NCBI GenBank assembly: GCA_902702965.1
Contig: CACRXP010000190.1
Location: forward strand, 520,847-584,846
Direction of reading: 5' to 3'
Length of the DNA stretch: 64,000 bases
DNA from: Spirometra erinaceieuropaei
Lineage: Eukaryota > Platyhelminthes > Cestoda > Diphyllobothriidea > Diphyllobothriidae
Shown here: positions 21,656 through 35,800 of the stretch, in pieces
Position numbering within the stretch: the stretch's first letter is position 1
How the letters are laid out: every line of letters starts with the position of its first letter
Made by a program: the position numbers and the translations under genes
Notes under the pieces: model-generated
Told to the model about the DNA's origin: nothing
The model's input: only the letters and a program-made list of their open reading frames with translations
The model's database searches: none

Positions 21656-23199
21656 ATCACAGTTTTCTTGCCACCGGTCGTCCACTATCATCGCATGTGT
21701 GTGTGTGATGTTAACTGGCCCTATGCCGAGCGAATATGAAACTACGCCAGGCACTGGCGACTGGCCGAGTGCATCGAGCATACAATAAATGTCCCCCCCA
21801 CCCATGAGTTCCGCACGAGTGCACAGGGTTGCCTGGTGCGTGCCTGGTTCAATCAGCCCACACATCGGTACTCATGCAAGTGGGAAATTCACACAGAGAA
21901 CAGGTGAGAAACAGCGCTGTGCAATAAATTATGCCTATGGATAAGAGCCCTTCAAATGGCTACATCTACCGACTTCTGCGGAAATCTGTCAAACGTCCTG
22001 CGTCAACTTTCGTTATGAGGTGTACTTCCGGTCTTCAATTCAGTGCATAAAGTCACCCCAGATGTTGGCAAAACGCAATTTAGATGCTGTGTCGTTTGTC
22101 ATCTGTGGTTATGCAAATGAAAGAGAGAAATAACAGCTTGGAGGGGGATTACTAGGTAGGTTGGGAAAATTCAGCCATCGGAATGAACTTAAGACCTCCC
22201 TCCAAGTGCATCCATATTTACAATCAGTTACTCGCCTTCCAGTTTGCGTTATCTGAATGAACTGCGCAGAATAGGTCATAATTGCGTTGACCATTCACAG
22301 CAGATTGGTACATCGCCTGTTTGGCCTTGCACGCATTACCCATGTCGGATGTCTTTGTAGGTAAACCCAAATTTGCGGATTGTACACCTTGCCGTGAGAT
22401 GACGAGGTTCATGTTCGTAAAACACTCAACGACTGCTATCGAAACTGTCTGCAGTCAACCTAAATAAGTTCGATCATTTTCAAGTTGCCACCAGAGTTTA
22501 TTTTGATTACCAAACCTTCGCTTTCTGACGGTAAAGCAACATCCAGGTCGTTGCCACCACACTTGAACATCAAAATAAATATCCTTAGCTGTAGCATGCT
22601 AATGTTGAAGAAGAGCAGAATTCATTTGAACTTACAAAGTTCCCTGTTACATTATTAGAGCTGACCCACATACTGAATGTTAACCGATTAGGAATGATTA
22701 CCCACATGAGATTGGAATACTGATTAAAGTGCAGTATGATCACACCAAGATGATGGCCTTGCATTTATTTTCTTCCAGCCCTCTACTAAATGTGCACTTG
22801 GCAGAGATTTTCTGTTTAGGTAGCATGATTTTCCATTGATTGTCAATGCTCTAACAAACTCAAACAATTTTCACCAAATCTGCTCACAAAATATCTCTTC
22901 CTGTACTCATTTCCTAGTAGCTGACGTCTTTAAATTTCACGCTCGATGGCAGTGTAGCCATGGGGCTGGAAATTTGAACATCACGAGATTTGTTAAGACC
23001 GTGGAATGTCTATTCAAATATCATTGTATCTGTCTGTTTATTAATGTCGCGTATGAAATAAACAACGTGATCCACATCTGCCGCAGGCTTTTATGAGTCA
23101 TACCTTTTTGTCAGCATGGAGACATTGGATTTTCCTCACATATAAAGTGTACAGCATGTGGACTGTATGCCATAAACGCAAATTTAACGACAGATCAGG

Positions 23200-23530
23200 T
23201 TCAAAATTATTTAAAATTAGACTTTTAAGAACCGGTGAGACAGCTTCCGTCGAGCACCAAATCGGAAGAAGACAGGATTCGCTAACAAATACATATAAAA
23301 AGCGATACTTTGGGCCCGTTTTCTACAAAATATATCAGAATTTTTAGGAGCATGAAAAAAGAACGGAGAATTCATGCTATTTCCTAGTAGTTTTTACCCA
23401 GCGCGGTTTTTGTAGGCAGCCAAAAAGAGGAGCTTCCAATAGCCAGCATCCAGATTTCAATAAAATATCTTGGGATTATGCTGCACTATAACCAATATTA
23501 CAATGTCGTTAAGTGATCCTTCCCTTGTTA
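23200..23530 (+). mobile_element. Degraded right arm of foldback element
   Basis: Blocks CGAGCACCAAATCGGAAGAA, GAGAATTCATGCTATTTCCT and ATAGCCAGCATCCAG match the right arm of the other foldback elements. The left arm could not be followed with confidence. Confidence 0.5.
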
Positions 23531-23937
23531 TAAGCAGGAATTTAATGGATATGTCATATGACTGAGCACTGAATGTATAATCTGTTTTGGTAGTAGTTAG
23601 ATCAGTCTTTGGATTGAGACGGCCCTTTTTGATTTGATGGACTCGGAACCGGGATTTCCGAATTCGCACATAGTGGACACGAGGCCATGCTTTATAGGTC
23701 ATAAGTCCTGATTTCACCATGAAATTTGCTAGAATATCTACATAAAATAATGTCGATTGTTACTTACTCTTAACTATCTTCCTTCTGTTACATCCTGTCT
23801 CATAGTCCAGTTTTACTGCTCACTTTATTGTCAATGGGCAAAGCTATCGGTATGCTGTTGCGCTGTTTTCATTATCAAGGATTTGGTTGATACTAATGTG
23901 CTTATTGTCACTGTTATAATTGGTGGCAGCTGTTACG

Positions 23938-23983
23938 CTGGTGGTGGTGGTGGTGGTGGTGGTGGTGGTGGTGGTGGTGGTGG
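23938..23983 (+). repeat. (GGT)n microsatellite
   Basis: About 15 GGT units, which create an artificial poly-Gly frame. Absent from the equivalent place in duplication copy 2. Confidence 0.95.
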
Positions 23984-26900
23984 ATGAGGAACAGCAGCAG
24001 CCACAACAGCACTAACAATTGCTGTTGAATGTAGCAATGGTATTTATTAGCTGTAATCAACAGTGATTCAATTCATCAGATTACGCTTTTAGCGTGGATT
24101 TTGCCGTTGTTGCTTTGATTGCTGGTGTTAGCGCGCACGGAAAGGGGGGAGTTTGAACGAGTCCAGCACTTCCGGAAAATGTTGACAGTGTGAGTAGGCC
24201 GGTATGTTGCTGTTGCTGTACCTTTTGGCATGAGGCCATAACTGCAGATCAAAGGGCACCTTCGAGTACTATAATTAGACACAAACTCGCCTGTTTGCCA
24301 CTTCCTAATCCACTTCCATTAAGTAAAGTTGATCTGGTTTGCAAACAGTTTTGTCTAGTTAGAAAAACTCTCTTGTTTTAGTCTCTCACACATTTGTCTT
24401 GAAAAGCACCGGCTACACTGTTTTTCACCCCTTCAGACTGCTTTTGTCTGAGATTGGTCTGATTAGTATAATTGGAGTCTTGAAGTAAATATTTTCGCCC
24501 AACAATTGTTTTTTGCACGTCCACTTAGTTAGCTTGTGACTAGTTGATTTAGCCTGGCGCACTTCGAAACGCTGGAAGGACAACGATTTCCTATCTATTT
24601 CGAAATTTACTTTTAGTATAAAGCTAAAAGAGTGATTTCTACTACCGCTATAGAAAGGCGAACGCTGAAGCTGACGCCATTTTGAGGTTTTTAAGAACAT
24701 GCCTGCATTTGTTCCATTTTCGAAGGACAGTACTGAAATATGGGCCGCAGATGTTCGAATTTTCAATCCGAGTCAGCACAGCTTAGTCAGCGCACTAATT
24801 AATAAATTAATTGAAAATATAATCTATCTTGAGGATCTCAAACAGCCATCGATAGTGATAGAGGGCTTTAGTGTCAGAAGCAGACTTTCGAATTTCTGAT
24901 CCGAAGGATAACACGGAATACCCCCGTATCGTTACGGATTACGTTACTACGTAAATCGGCCAGATAGGCGGCGTCGTTAAAGAATTTTATTCAAACTGTA
25001 GTATGGGTTGCCATGAAAATTTCAGATCGCAAACACGTTCACTGTGCATTTCTGTAGGTCACTTGATCCGCGCCTTGATCTTCACCGCTTATTTGCCAGC
25101 GTTTTCAATAATTGCGCAAAAACCGTAATCTACGTGCTTATAATGTTGACTGGAAGGCAATACGAGGATTTACGGCAATCGGTTCCCTAGCGCAACGTTG
25201 CATGATTCCGCAAGCGACTTTGTCTAATTTGAAAAAAGTGTTCTTCATTTAATCTTACAAACGTTTCTCTTGAAAAGCCCCGACCGCACTGTTTTCACCA
25301 TGTCAGACTGAGTTGGGTAGAGATTGGCAGAAACAAGGCCTGATAACATTTCAGTCTCTAAGTAATCCAGTCCAATAAATGTTTGTGAACGCATAGTTGG
25401 CAAGTTTGCGCTAGATAGAGTAAGCCTGGCGTACTTCGAAACGGTAAGGGGACAGCACTTTCTTCGGCTGCTTCAAAGGTCATTTCAGGCGAAAAGCTAA
25501 AGGGCTAATCTGTGTATACCGCTAGTGGAAGGATTTTGTTGCATTTTTCAAACGAATGTTTCTGTGGAGATAGATAAGGTACGGCGACCTCCAAATTTGA
25601 CGCTTTTTTAAATTTTTAAGAATATATGTGCATTTGTTTCATTTTTTGCAAAGCAGCACTGAAATATCAGCGGCAAATGCCTCAATTTCGGATGGAATTG
25701 CCTCAAGCTGGGACATCAGTCAAGTGGTTTAAAAATATAGGCTATACAGAGAATCCTAATCAACAATCGATAGTGAAAGACAGCGTTAAATTGTTAGAGG
25801 CAGATGTCCGAATTTTCCATCTGAAGATAACACTAGATACCTCGCCCTGACGCGAATTACGTTGCCACGTACATAAATGGACTGTTTATGCAACGTCTCA
25901 GGATAGTTAATGTTCACATTAAAGTTCCAGACCTCAGTCGCGTTCACTGCGCATTTTTGTAGACAGATTGAGTCGCTGTCTGTATTTTTCTGCGATTGGG
26001 CGAAACCACAACGCCTGTGCTTTGTTGTGCTGTTTCGAGGGCCACACGAGAATTTGCGGTAATCAGTTCATATTAATGACCGACAGCCTGTGGTCATTTA
26101 TTTAACTGTACTGTTGTCGCCGCCCGTCTGGCCTGGACTAGTCAGAGCCGCGGTTTGTGAAGCATAATGACAAACGTGGGACATTTGTAAACCGCCCACG
26201 CAGTAGATTCCAAAATGCCAGTTAGTGCGCATCTGCAATGGACTCTGAAAAGAAAAAAACAAGGGAAAATTGTTGGAGACACTTCTGGGAAAAGGCCACA
26301 ATAAATAAATTATTTATAAGCTGTCTAAGACTCAGCTTGTAACGGACTCCCCTCTGCAGTTTTGTTGGCTCGAAAGTATTGCTAAACAACTGCCCCGAGA
26401 TATTTGCCAGCGGATGAGTCGAAGGTTTTGGCAATATTATTGTAGGAAACTGGAACTACGATGGAATGGATGCTCGTGTGACCGAAGGGGAATTTCGTGG
26501 AAAATATCCTCTTAAATAAGCATCAGAACGTTGTTAGGCTTATGGCTACACAAATTAAGGCGAGGTTTGGTGTCTCGTTGATGACTACCGTAGTGGAGAA
26601 AGGTCAATTGGGAAAATAAGCAACAGTAACTTAAGATAATCAATCAGACCTTTCATGTGGGCTATAAAACATTGTCAGCTCAAACAAAGATTGTTATTCT
26701 ACATGCTAAGAGCATAGTGTGAAATTAAAAATCATTAAAAAATGACACTATTCTTCGCGTTAGCAGAGATATATTCCCAGCCAGTTGCGAGAGGAACCAC
26801 TCGCTATCTTCTCGACCCGTTTACCGATAAAGAAATAAATTAATGGGGCTGCGATCTCTTGAAATGTGTCTGTTGAAGTAACTGTTTAATATAGCTTCCG

Positions 26901-28043
26901 AGCTTGTGTTTATCTTATAAAGATTGTGTAGCAAAGTCAGCATTTACTTTGAGAATTCCTAATATGATATGCAGGACTGACGTGTGACGCATATGACGGA
27001 ACTCAGTGTAAGTGCAATCAAACCAGAAAGCGGAAGGTGTTTTCCCAGTATTTTCTGTTCCTAACCTCGATAGATCATTCAAGCAGATTTGGTACCCCTG
27101 TGAATTAGCCCAGATATATTGTGGTAAACTTCAACGTGTTCAGTTGTTTTCTTCCACTGTCCAAAGTCCTACTAAATCTACTGCGTTTGGGATTCAGCAA
27201 CCTCCCTGCCTTTGCTGGACTCGTTTGGCGTTCATAATACGATGCTTTTGTTTAAGAGACCTTGTTAAATCCACGTCGCACAGACTGGATCAGCTCAATG
27301 TCAACAGTTAAACACTAGAATGTTTGCTCACTCCCCCAAAATCACACCAGGGTCCTAAAGAGTCCTCATTGTTTGTTTATTGTTTGCCCAACGAAATTAG
27401 ATAATCAAAATAAAAGTCACGCCATTCATGCACGCTTTGTTTCCAATTAAGCAAACTGAGCCTTATGTGTGCTTTGGACGAAAATACTGGTTATTTCGCG
27501 CCTATTTATTCTGATAAAGTAGGAAAATATTTGCATGCGTGATTGATGCTAAGTCGGCTGCTGTTGGTTAGGGAAGGCCAAAGAGTCGGTGCCGCCGAAA
27601 TAAACTTCCTTCCCTGCTGCATATTTGTGAGCAGATGGACATGAAGAGTGCGCAGTCCAGCGTTTCCTATGCAGGTAACCGGGGGTAATGTGGTGGAAAA
27701 AGCTCCTGCCAACCGTTTCGATTTCCTGTGACCAGCTACTCCAAGGCGTTGTGTGGAAGACGGATTTGTGTACAGTGCATATTTTATCTTGGTCAATTGA
27801 GCTTTAGAATTTGAAAGCAGTCTGCAAACTGTTTTTTACAAACAATATCCTCATTTGCATACGAACAAAGCCAGTAATGACTTTGCTGAGTGGGCCCGAG
27901 GCACAGTTCTGACTGCTTTTAAATAACTAATGGCTGTGAAACTGGATCGCCCAATTGGCCTATGCACATCCGGGCACTGAGGGACAATGAGTTTGCTGCG
28001 TGTTGTGTCTTGTTGATGATGCATTCCTCCAGTTTTTCATTTA

Positions 28044-28938
28044 CACTAGATGTGCTATCTCATTAAATGTTAAAGGGAATTCTGAAATACATCTTTGCTT
28101 AAAAAAGATTACGAAGATAGGGCGGCAAGACTAATAATCGCGCAGCACAATCACAAAATATTCCAATCACGTGAGGATGTCAGCTTTTGAAAGATCTTCA
28201 TTCTGACCGCTTGCAAAACGTCACTCTGCAAATGGTGACTGCATATAAAGTATAAATTCGTCCCATTGATTTTAAATGCACTTATATGTCCATATATATT
28301 TTATAGAATGCGTGCGCACTAAATTTGTGAGTTTTTTGAAACCGTAAACGTCCAACCACAAAGCATCATACCTGTCCACTTATTTTTGCTGCTCGTACCT
28401 TATGTAGCATCCTTTTCATCCCCTGCAAAACTTAATGAACCGTATGCAACAGGTTTTTATCAATATATATCAAAATGTGGCTTAACTTACGAGGAATAAA
28501 AACGGCTTGCAGTTTAGAAACCCTGAGTACCAGGGCAATGGCAGGTCTGATTCAAAATTATTTGGGGAATCAGAAGATTTTTGAAACCGATAAGCCTGCA
28601 ATCTTCGGGTAAATATTTCAAATGATGGAAGTTACTAAACAACTAAGCGCAAGAAGATTTATTTGGAGGCATGTTTTCCCTAAAATGTACGGATGCATAA
28701 GAACATCGAAAACCGATTGAAACACTTCAGACTACACGAGTTATTATTATTCACTGTGTATTTATTGCAAACCGTTAGAAAAAAGCTCGTTTGAAAGCCG
28801 GTATTCCATCGTGACTGAAGTATCTTTGGATTATGCTGCACATTAATTAATATCACTCTCCCACTTAACTAATGTTTTCAAATCAAGAAGCGTATGAGAT
28901 TGTTGATTAAAATTTCGTGAGACAGCACATCTGCTATT
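28044..28938. mobile_element. Old foldback element within duplication copy 1
   Basis: The left end TA then CACTAGATGTGCTATCTCAT and the inverted right end TTTCGTGAGACAGCACATCT bound about 895 bp. Internal arms pair across the centre, e.g. CAGCTTTTGAAAGA near 28.17 kb with TTTGAAAGCCGGTATTCC near 28.79 kb. The homologous element sits at 36857-37705 in copy 2. Confidence 0.65.
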
Positions 28939-29204
28939 ACTCTAATAAACGGATAGATTTGGAGTAAATTCCTTTGCACGGTTTCGAATCTTTCGTAAAC
29001 ATTTGAGCTGAAATTTACCAGTGTCAGCAGAATAAGCGTATAAACCTCGCGCTCTGCGAAAAAAGCCTTTTGAATTAAAAGTTTTTAAATCCGCGAATAA
29101 CATGGAATAAAATCCCAGTTCTTTCCGACACTGAGCTAATGCCAGCTTACATATAAATAGCATAAAAGAAATGCCAGCACGTTATTTGTCCAGTTGTTTT
29201 TAGC

Positions 29205-29581
29205 CATTGTTTAGATTTAAACTTGCATTTATGAGTGGTCATTTCACGGTATTTAATAGTCCCACAATTAAAAACATTTTGAACACCGACGTACGTACCT
29301 CCTTCGAGTATGAAACTAGAAGAAGACGTAATTATCTACCGAATGGGCAAAAGAATGCATATTTTTATATACGCTACATAAGTAGCCAGTTTTTAAAGGG
29401 TGTAGTTTTTGCATGCACCCGGAAGGAAGTCCACTCGAAAGCGGACATCCTGACGTAACTGAAATATTATAGAACTATGTTGCAGACTGACTAGTTTTAA
29501 AACTCTACCTAATTAATCGTTTCGAGACGAAAACGCATTTGGGAATTTCCGTTGACATTTCATGAGTTAGCCAACCTACTG
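29205..29581 (+). mobile_element. Right arm of mariner-like foldback element, solo
   Basis: Near-complete right arm: CTCCTTCGAGTATGAAACTA, AAATATTATAGAACTATGTT, then GTTGACATTTCATGAGTTAG, ending CCAACCTACTG with TA after it. The left arm is missing. It lies at the boundary between the two tandem copies. Confidence 0.65.
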
Positions 29582-29839
29582 TATTTCAAACCTACCCCAC
29601 TTTGCACGCTTACATAAATGAGCAGAAAATGGATGAACCGTTGCAGCAGAATATCCTCCAGGTCTGATTACTGCAGGGGCCTGGCATCGCGCCCCCCCCC
29701 CCCATTGTTGTCATATAAGGATGTTGCCTTAAATACAATAACGTGGATAGGATTTAAGGCATCCACCTGGGTAAGTCCTAGTACTTACTCTACAGCTTCA
29801 CCTCCACATCTCACGATCCAGAATGATCTGCCAAACAAT

Positions 29840-32800
29840 ATTTAAGCTAGATTAAAATCTTCCTGAAAATTTTTCTGACGACAGCAATAACTCGGACGCT
29901 GCCAGTGAGAGTGAAGTCATTTATGCTCGCAGTGTTCCAGTGTCTGAAGGCCAGCGGCGTGCTTTGGCGATGCTTACATCAGGCCCTGTCTGGGTTTCAC
30001 CAAAGTTCGAAACGAAGGATCCTCGAATGGCAGAGTAGATGCAACGCCAATCTCACCATGTGCCTAACCATGGCCAATCCTTGTATACTCTGGCGAAATA
30101 TTGATTTCGTTGCTGACCTCTTCTCTACTCTTCACATGACAACATGCAGTGCATAAACTGGCGATCAAGCTGTGTCAAATGATGATTACTGTCATCACAG
30201 ATTTCTTGCCACTGGTCGTCCACTATCATCGCGTGTGTGAGGTTAACAGGCCCTATGCCGAACGAATATTAAGCTACGCCTGGCGCTGGAGCCTGGCCGA
30301 ATGCATCGAGCATACAATGGAGGTTCTCTCCCCCACCCCACCCATGAGTCCCGCACGAGTGCACAGGGTCGCCTGGTGCGTGCCTGGCTCATTCAGCCCA
30401 CGCATCGGTACTCATGCAAGTGGGAAATTCACACAGAGAACAGGTGAGAAACTGCATTGTGCAATAAATTATGCCTATGGATAAGAACACTTCAAATGGG
30501 TACGGCTACCGACTTCTGCAGAAGTCTGTCGAATGTCTTACGTCAACTTTCGTTATGACGTGTACCTCCGGTCTTCAATTCAGTGTATAAAGTCACCACA
30601 GATTTTGGAAAAAAGCAATTTAAATGCTAAATTTATCCCCAGCAGCAGTCGGTCGTCTGCCATCAGTGGTGATGCAAATGCGAGAGAGAAATAGCAGCCT
30701 GGAGGAGGATAATTAGGTAGGTTGGGAAAATTCAGCCATCTGAATGACCTGAAGACCCCCCTGGTCCATCCAAGTTTACAAACAGTTACTCGCCTTCCAG
30801 TTTACGTTATCTGAATTAACTGCTCCGAATAGGTCATATTTGGGTCGACCATTCGCAGCAGATTGGTGCATCGCCTGTTTGACCTTACACGCATTACCCA
30901 TGTCAGATGTCTTGGTAGGTAAATCTATATCTGCAGACTGTACACCGTTCTGATAGATGACGAGGTCCACGTTCATAAAACACTCAGCGACTGCTATCGA
31001 AATTATTTTCAGTCAGTCTAAACAAGTTCGAGCATTTTCAAGTCGTTCCCCAGAGTTTATTTTGATCAAACGGTTGCGGCTCGATTAACAAACCTTTGCG
31101 CTCTGACAGTAAAGCAACATCCAGGTCGTTGTCACCACGCTTGATCTTAAAAATAAATATCCTTAGTTGTAGGTTGCTAATTTTTAAAGGGAGCATAATT
31201 CATTTAAACTTTAAAAGTTCACTGTTGCATTATTATAACTGTCCCGCATACAGTCAGTGAATAATCTAACTGTATGTTCACCGATTAGGAATGATTACCT
31301 ACATGAGATTGGAATACTGATTAGCATGTAGCTTGACCGCAAGATATTTCGATCACGTCACGATATCGGCTTTCGAGTTCACTTCATTTGGGGTAAAGTG
31401 AAGGCCGGTGAGCCAGGTGGTCGGGCAGTCGCCCCGCAAACTTCAAAGTCTGCGTCGAGCAAATGTCACGTCTACGCGAGACACTGGTAACCGGTCAGTT
31501 TTTTTAAACATCTGTCCCCCTCTACGTTACAACGATGCGGTAGTTCCTCTGATCGGGGCTCATCAACCGGAGTAATTGGCAGGCCGATGGCGAGCTTACA
31601 AGCGCACGCGCGTGACTCGAGAGTGCGTGCACTTAGCTCGCACATCGGGGATTTCTGAGTGTGTGTGTGTGTGTGTCGGAGGCTAATTCCCAGGTGAGAG
31701 ACTGTACTGTAAATTAAATTTTTAAGTTCCGGAAACAATTAAATACCGGCGACCTTGACACTATCTGGCAAAATATGTGCGTTCTTGGATGAGGGGGAGC
31801 CATTTAAATGAGAGAAATCTGTCAACCACCCCCTCGTCCTCTCTCTCTCTCCCTTCTCAAACATCTACTTAGTAAGCTTTTAGTATGCTTCAATCTGCCC
31901 ATACTGAAAAGCTATTTGAATGCTGGTATTCAGCCATCATATCCAGGGGCAAGAATTATACAAATGGTTACAACTATTGAGTTCTGTAGTAACTTGTAAA
32001 ATATCCTACCTCAAATGTTATCACCGGGTTAATTTTGGTCTTCAATCCATTGTATAAAGTCACCTCAGTTGTTGGTAAAACGAACTTTGAGCGCAAAACG
32101 TACATAGCAGAATTAAGTCTGCTGTCTGTGGTTGTCTAGCTACCGCGGGAATACAACCTGGATGATAACCAGCTTTATTCATAAAGGTAAGCAGTCTGAG
32201 TGGCCTTTAAATCTCCTACAGGGTTTGCAAAGAGATACGTACATTCCTGGTAACCTTATCAAACTAAAGTATATGAAATAAGCCAAACGCAGAGCGACTA
32301 TATTTTCGTGTTTGCACATACGTGTCTGTTGGATGCATGACGAAATTATGCGGTGATTTGACGAATTCGACAATCCTTGTCTCTAATGCTCGTACAAAAC
32401 CAGTCCACCCGCGTAGTTAGAACTCTATGTTATGCACTTGAATTTCTTCTGATAAAAATTATAAAGATTTCCTACAAGCTGATACTAAGCGTCCCCTTTG
32501 CCCAACTTCAGAAATTTGTCACAATGGCATGGCGAATGCTATAACCCTAGGTAATTGGATGACATTTATCTGAGCTGTCTAGCGTCGACCTACATTAACA
32601 CAAATCTTGAAAAGTAGTTATCAGATTTTTGACGCAGATGGCTTGTAGTAATGCTGATGTTTGCCAATTTTTGAACTAATTTTGGCGTTGGTTTTGTGGT
32701 AGAATCATTACTAAAATTTACTGTTGACGGTAAAGTCAGAGTGACGATGGTGCTGGTAGTAATGGTATTTGGCAGCTGTAATCAACTGTGATCCTCTTCA

Positions 32801-35800
32801 TGAGATTACGCTTTTAGCGTGAATTTTGGTGTTATTGCTTTGATTGCCGGTGTTAGTGTGCACGGAAGGAGGGGACGGGTGTTGGACGAGTCCAGCACTT
32901 CCGGAAAATGCTGTCAGTGGGAGTTGGTCGGTATGTTGCTGCTGCTGATGCTGTACCTTTTGGCAGGAAGCCATAATTGCGGATCAAAGGGCACCCGCGA
33001 GTACTATAATTTGAAACTAACTCGCCTGTTTGCAACTTCCTAGTGCAGTTTTGCAATGCTAAGTTGCACTAGTTTGCAAGCGATTTTGTCTGATTTAAAA
33101 AAACTGCCCGTGTCTCAGTGTCATATGCGTTTGTCTGGCTACACTGTTTTTCGCCGCTTTAGACTGCTTAGGTCTAGTCTTAAAAACATTGTTCGCCCAA
33201 CAATTGTTTTTCGAAAATGAAACCATAACTGCGGATCAGATGGCCCCGTGAGTACTGTAAGTAGGCACAAAATCGCCTGTGTGTCACTTCCTAGTCTACT
33301 TCCCTAAAGCTAAGTTAATCTGGTTTGTAAGCAATTTTGTCTTATTTAAAAAGTGCCCTTGTTTCAGTCTCACACACGTTTGTCTTGAAAAGCACCGGCT
33401 GCACTGTTTTCACCGCTTCAGACAGCTTTTGTCTGAGATTGGTCTAATTAATATAATTGGAGTCTTGAAGTAAATATTTTCGCCCAACAATTGTTTTTTA
33501 ACATCCACTTAGTTAGCTTGTGACTAGCTGAGTAAGCCTGGCGCAATTCGAAATGCTGAGAGAACAGCGTCTTCGCTAGCTATTTCGAAAGTTCCTTTTA
33601 GTGCAAAGCTAAAACAATGATGTGCATACTGTCATCGAAAGGATTGCGCTTCATTTTTCAAAGCAATGTTGCTATGCAGATGAATAGAGTAAAGCAATCT
33701 CTAAAACCGACGACTATGTGAGATTTTTAAGAACATACGGGGATTTGTTTCATTCGTCGAGAAACAGTACCGAAATATCGGTGGTAGATATTCGAATTTG
33801 TAATGCGAGAGATATCAGCTAGCCGGCACGCTAATTAATTGCCCTAACGTAAGTTTATTCAATTGAAAATATAGGCTATCTTGAGAATTTCAAATAACCA
33901 TCGATGGTGAAATAAGGCGCCAAAGTGTCAGAAGCAGACGTTCGGATAACACGAAATAGCCTCTCTATTGTTACGAATTACGGTACTACGCAAATAAACC
34001 AGATAGGCAGCGTCGTAAAATAATTTTGTTCACACTGAAGTATGGGTTGCCATGACAATTTCAGATCACAAACACGTTCACTGTGCATTTCTGTAGGTCA
34101 CTTCATCCGCACCTCGAACTTCACTGATTATTTGCCAGTATTTTCACTAATTGCAAGAAAAACGATAAGGTACGTGCTTTTATGTTGAATGAAAGGCAAT
34201 AGGAGGATTTACGGCAATCGGTTCCCTAGGACAAGGTTGCACTGTTCTGCAAGTGACTTTGCCTAATTTGAAGTGTCCTTGTTTTAATCTTACATGCATT
34301 TCTCTTGAAAAGCCCTGCCCACATTATTTTCACCATTTCAGACTGATTTGTGTCGAGATTGGCAGGTGGAAGACCTAATATAATTTGAGTTTTTAAATAA
34401 GCTAGCCCAATAAATGTTTGTGGACGCGTAGTTTGCAAGTTTACGCAAGATAGAATAAGCCTGGCGTACTCCAAAACGATAAGAGGGCAGCATTTTATTC
34501 GGCTGTTTCAAAGGTCATTTCAAGCGTAAAGCTTAAAGAGTAATCTGTGAATACCGCTAGTGGAAGGATTTCGTCACATTCTTCAAATGAATGTTTCTGT
34601 GAAGATGAATCAGGTAAAACTACCTCCAAATTTGACGCCTTTTTGAAACTTTTAAGAACAGATGTATTTTTGTTTCATTTTTTCGCAAATCAGCACGGAA
34701 ATATCAGCTGCAGATACCTCAAGTTCTGGTTGGATTGCGTCGAGCCGGGACGGCAATCAACTGGTTGAAAATATAGGTTACCTTGGGAATCTCAATCAAC
34801 AACTGATAGTGAAAGAAAATGTCAGTGTTAAAGGCAGATGTCCAATTTTCCATCTGATGGATAACACAAGATACCCATCGCAATGATGCAAAATATGTTG
34901 CCACGTACGTAAATCGACTGTTTAGGCAATGGCTTAGGGTAGTACATGTTCACATTACAGTTCCAGACCTCAGTCGCGTTCACTGCGCACTTTTGAAGAC
35001 GGATTGAGTCACTGTCTGTACTTTTCTGCGATTGGACGAAACCACAACGCCTGTGCTTTGTTGTGTTGTTTCGAGGACCGCAGGAAGATTTGCGGTAATC
35101 AGTTCATATTAATAACCGATAACCTGTGATCACTTACTTAACTGTCTTGTTGTCGTCCCTCCGTCTGGCCTGGACTAGTCAGAGCTGCGGTTGGTGAATA
35201 ATGACACACTTGGAGCATTAGTAAACCACCCACGCAGTGGATTCCAAAATGCAAGTTAGCACGCATCTGCAATGGACTATGAAAAGAAGAAGCAAGGAAA
35301 TATTGTTAGAGGCACTTCTGGGAATAGGCCACAATAAATGAATTATTTATAAGCTGTCTGTGGCTCCGCTTGTAACGTACTCCCCTCTGCAGATTTGTTG
35401 TTTCGAAAGTATTGCTAAACAGCTGTCCCGAGGGATTTACCAGTGGATGAGTCCAAGGTTTCGGTAACACGATGCAGTGGATGCTCGTGTGACCGAGGGC
35501 GTTCTATGGAATATAGCCTTTAAAATAAGCATCAAAGCCGTGTCAGGCTTGAGGTTGCAAAAATTTAAGGCGAGGTTTGGTGTCCCGTTGACGACAACCG
35601 TAGTGGAAGAAGGCCAACTTGAAAAAGAAGCGTCAGCAACTTAAGATAAGCCATTAGACGTTTCCTGTGGACCATCAAACTTGTCAGCTCAAACAAATCC
35701 TGTTATTAAACATGCTGTATGCATAGTTTGACATCAAAAAATATTAAAAAGTGACATCATTCGCTATTTTAGCGGAGCAAAATTCCCAACTTGTTGCGAG

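Larger units (their letters stand above)
20930..29160 (+). repeat. Tandem segmental duplication, copy 1
   Basis: Landmarks here recur in the same order and orientation about 8.5-9.0 kb downstream. Examples: ACAGCGGCGTACATTTGTGA (21.04 kb), the CCACTATCATCGCATGTGTG region (21.68 kb), AATGATTACCCACATGAGAT (22.69 kb), GATTACGCTTTTAGCGTG (24.08 kb), TGGGTTGCCATGAAAATTTC (25.0 kb), GGCCTGGACTAGTCAGAGC (26.13 kb), and the foldback at 28.04 kb. The middle (about 22.75-24.04 kb) does not match its counterpart. No genes were recognised inside. Edges are approximate because both copies are diverged. Confidence 0.8.

Noticed and set aside
23757..23987. Glycine-rich protein frame
   Set aside because: The glycine run is the (GGT)n microsatellite, and the rest of the frame has no support.
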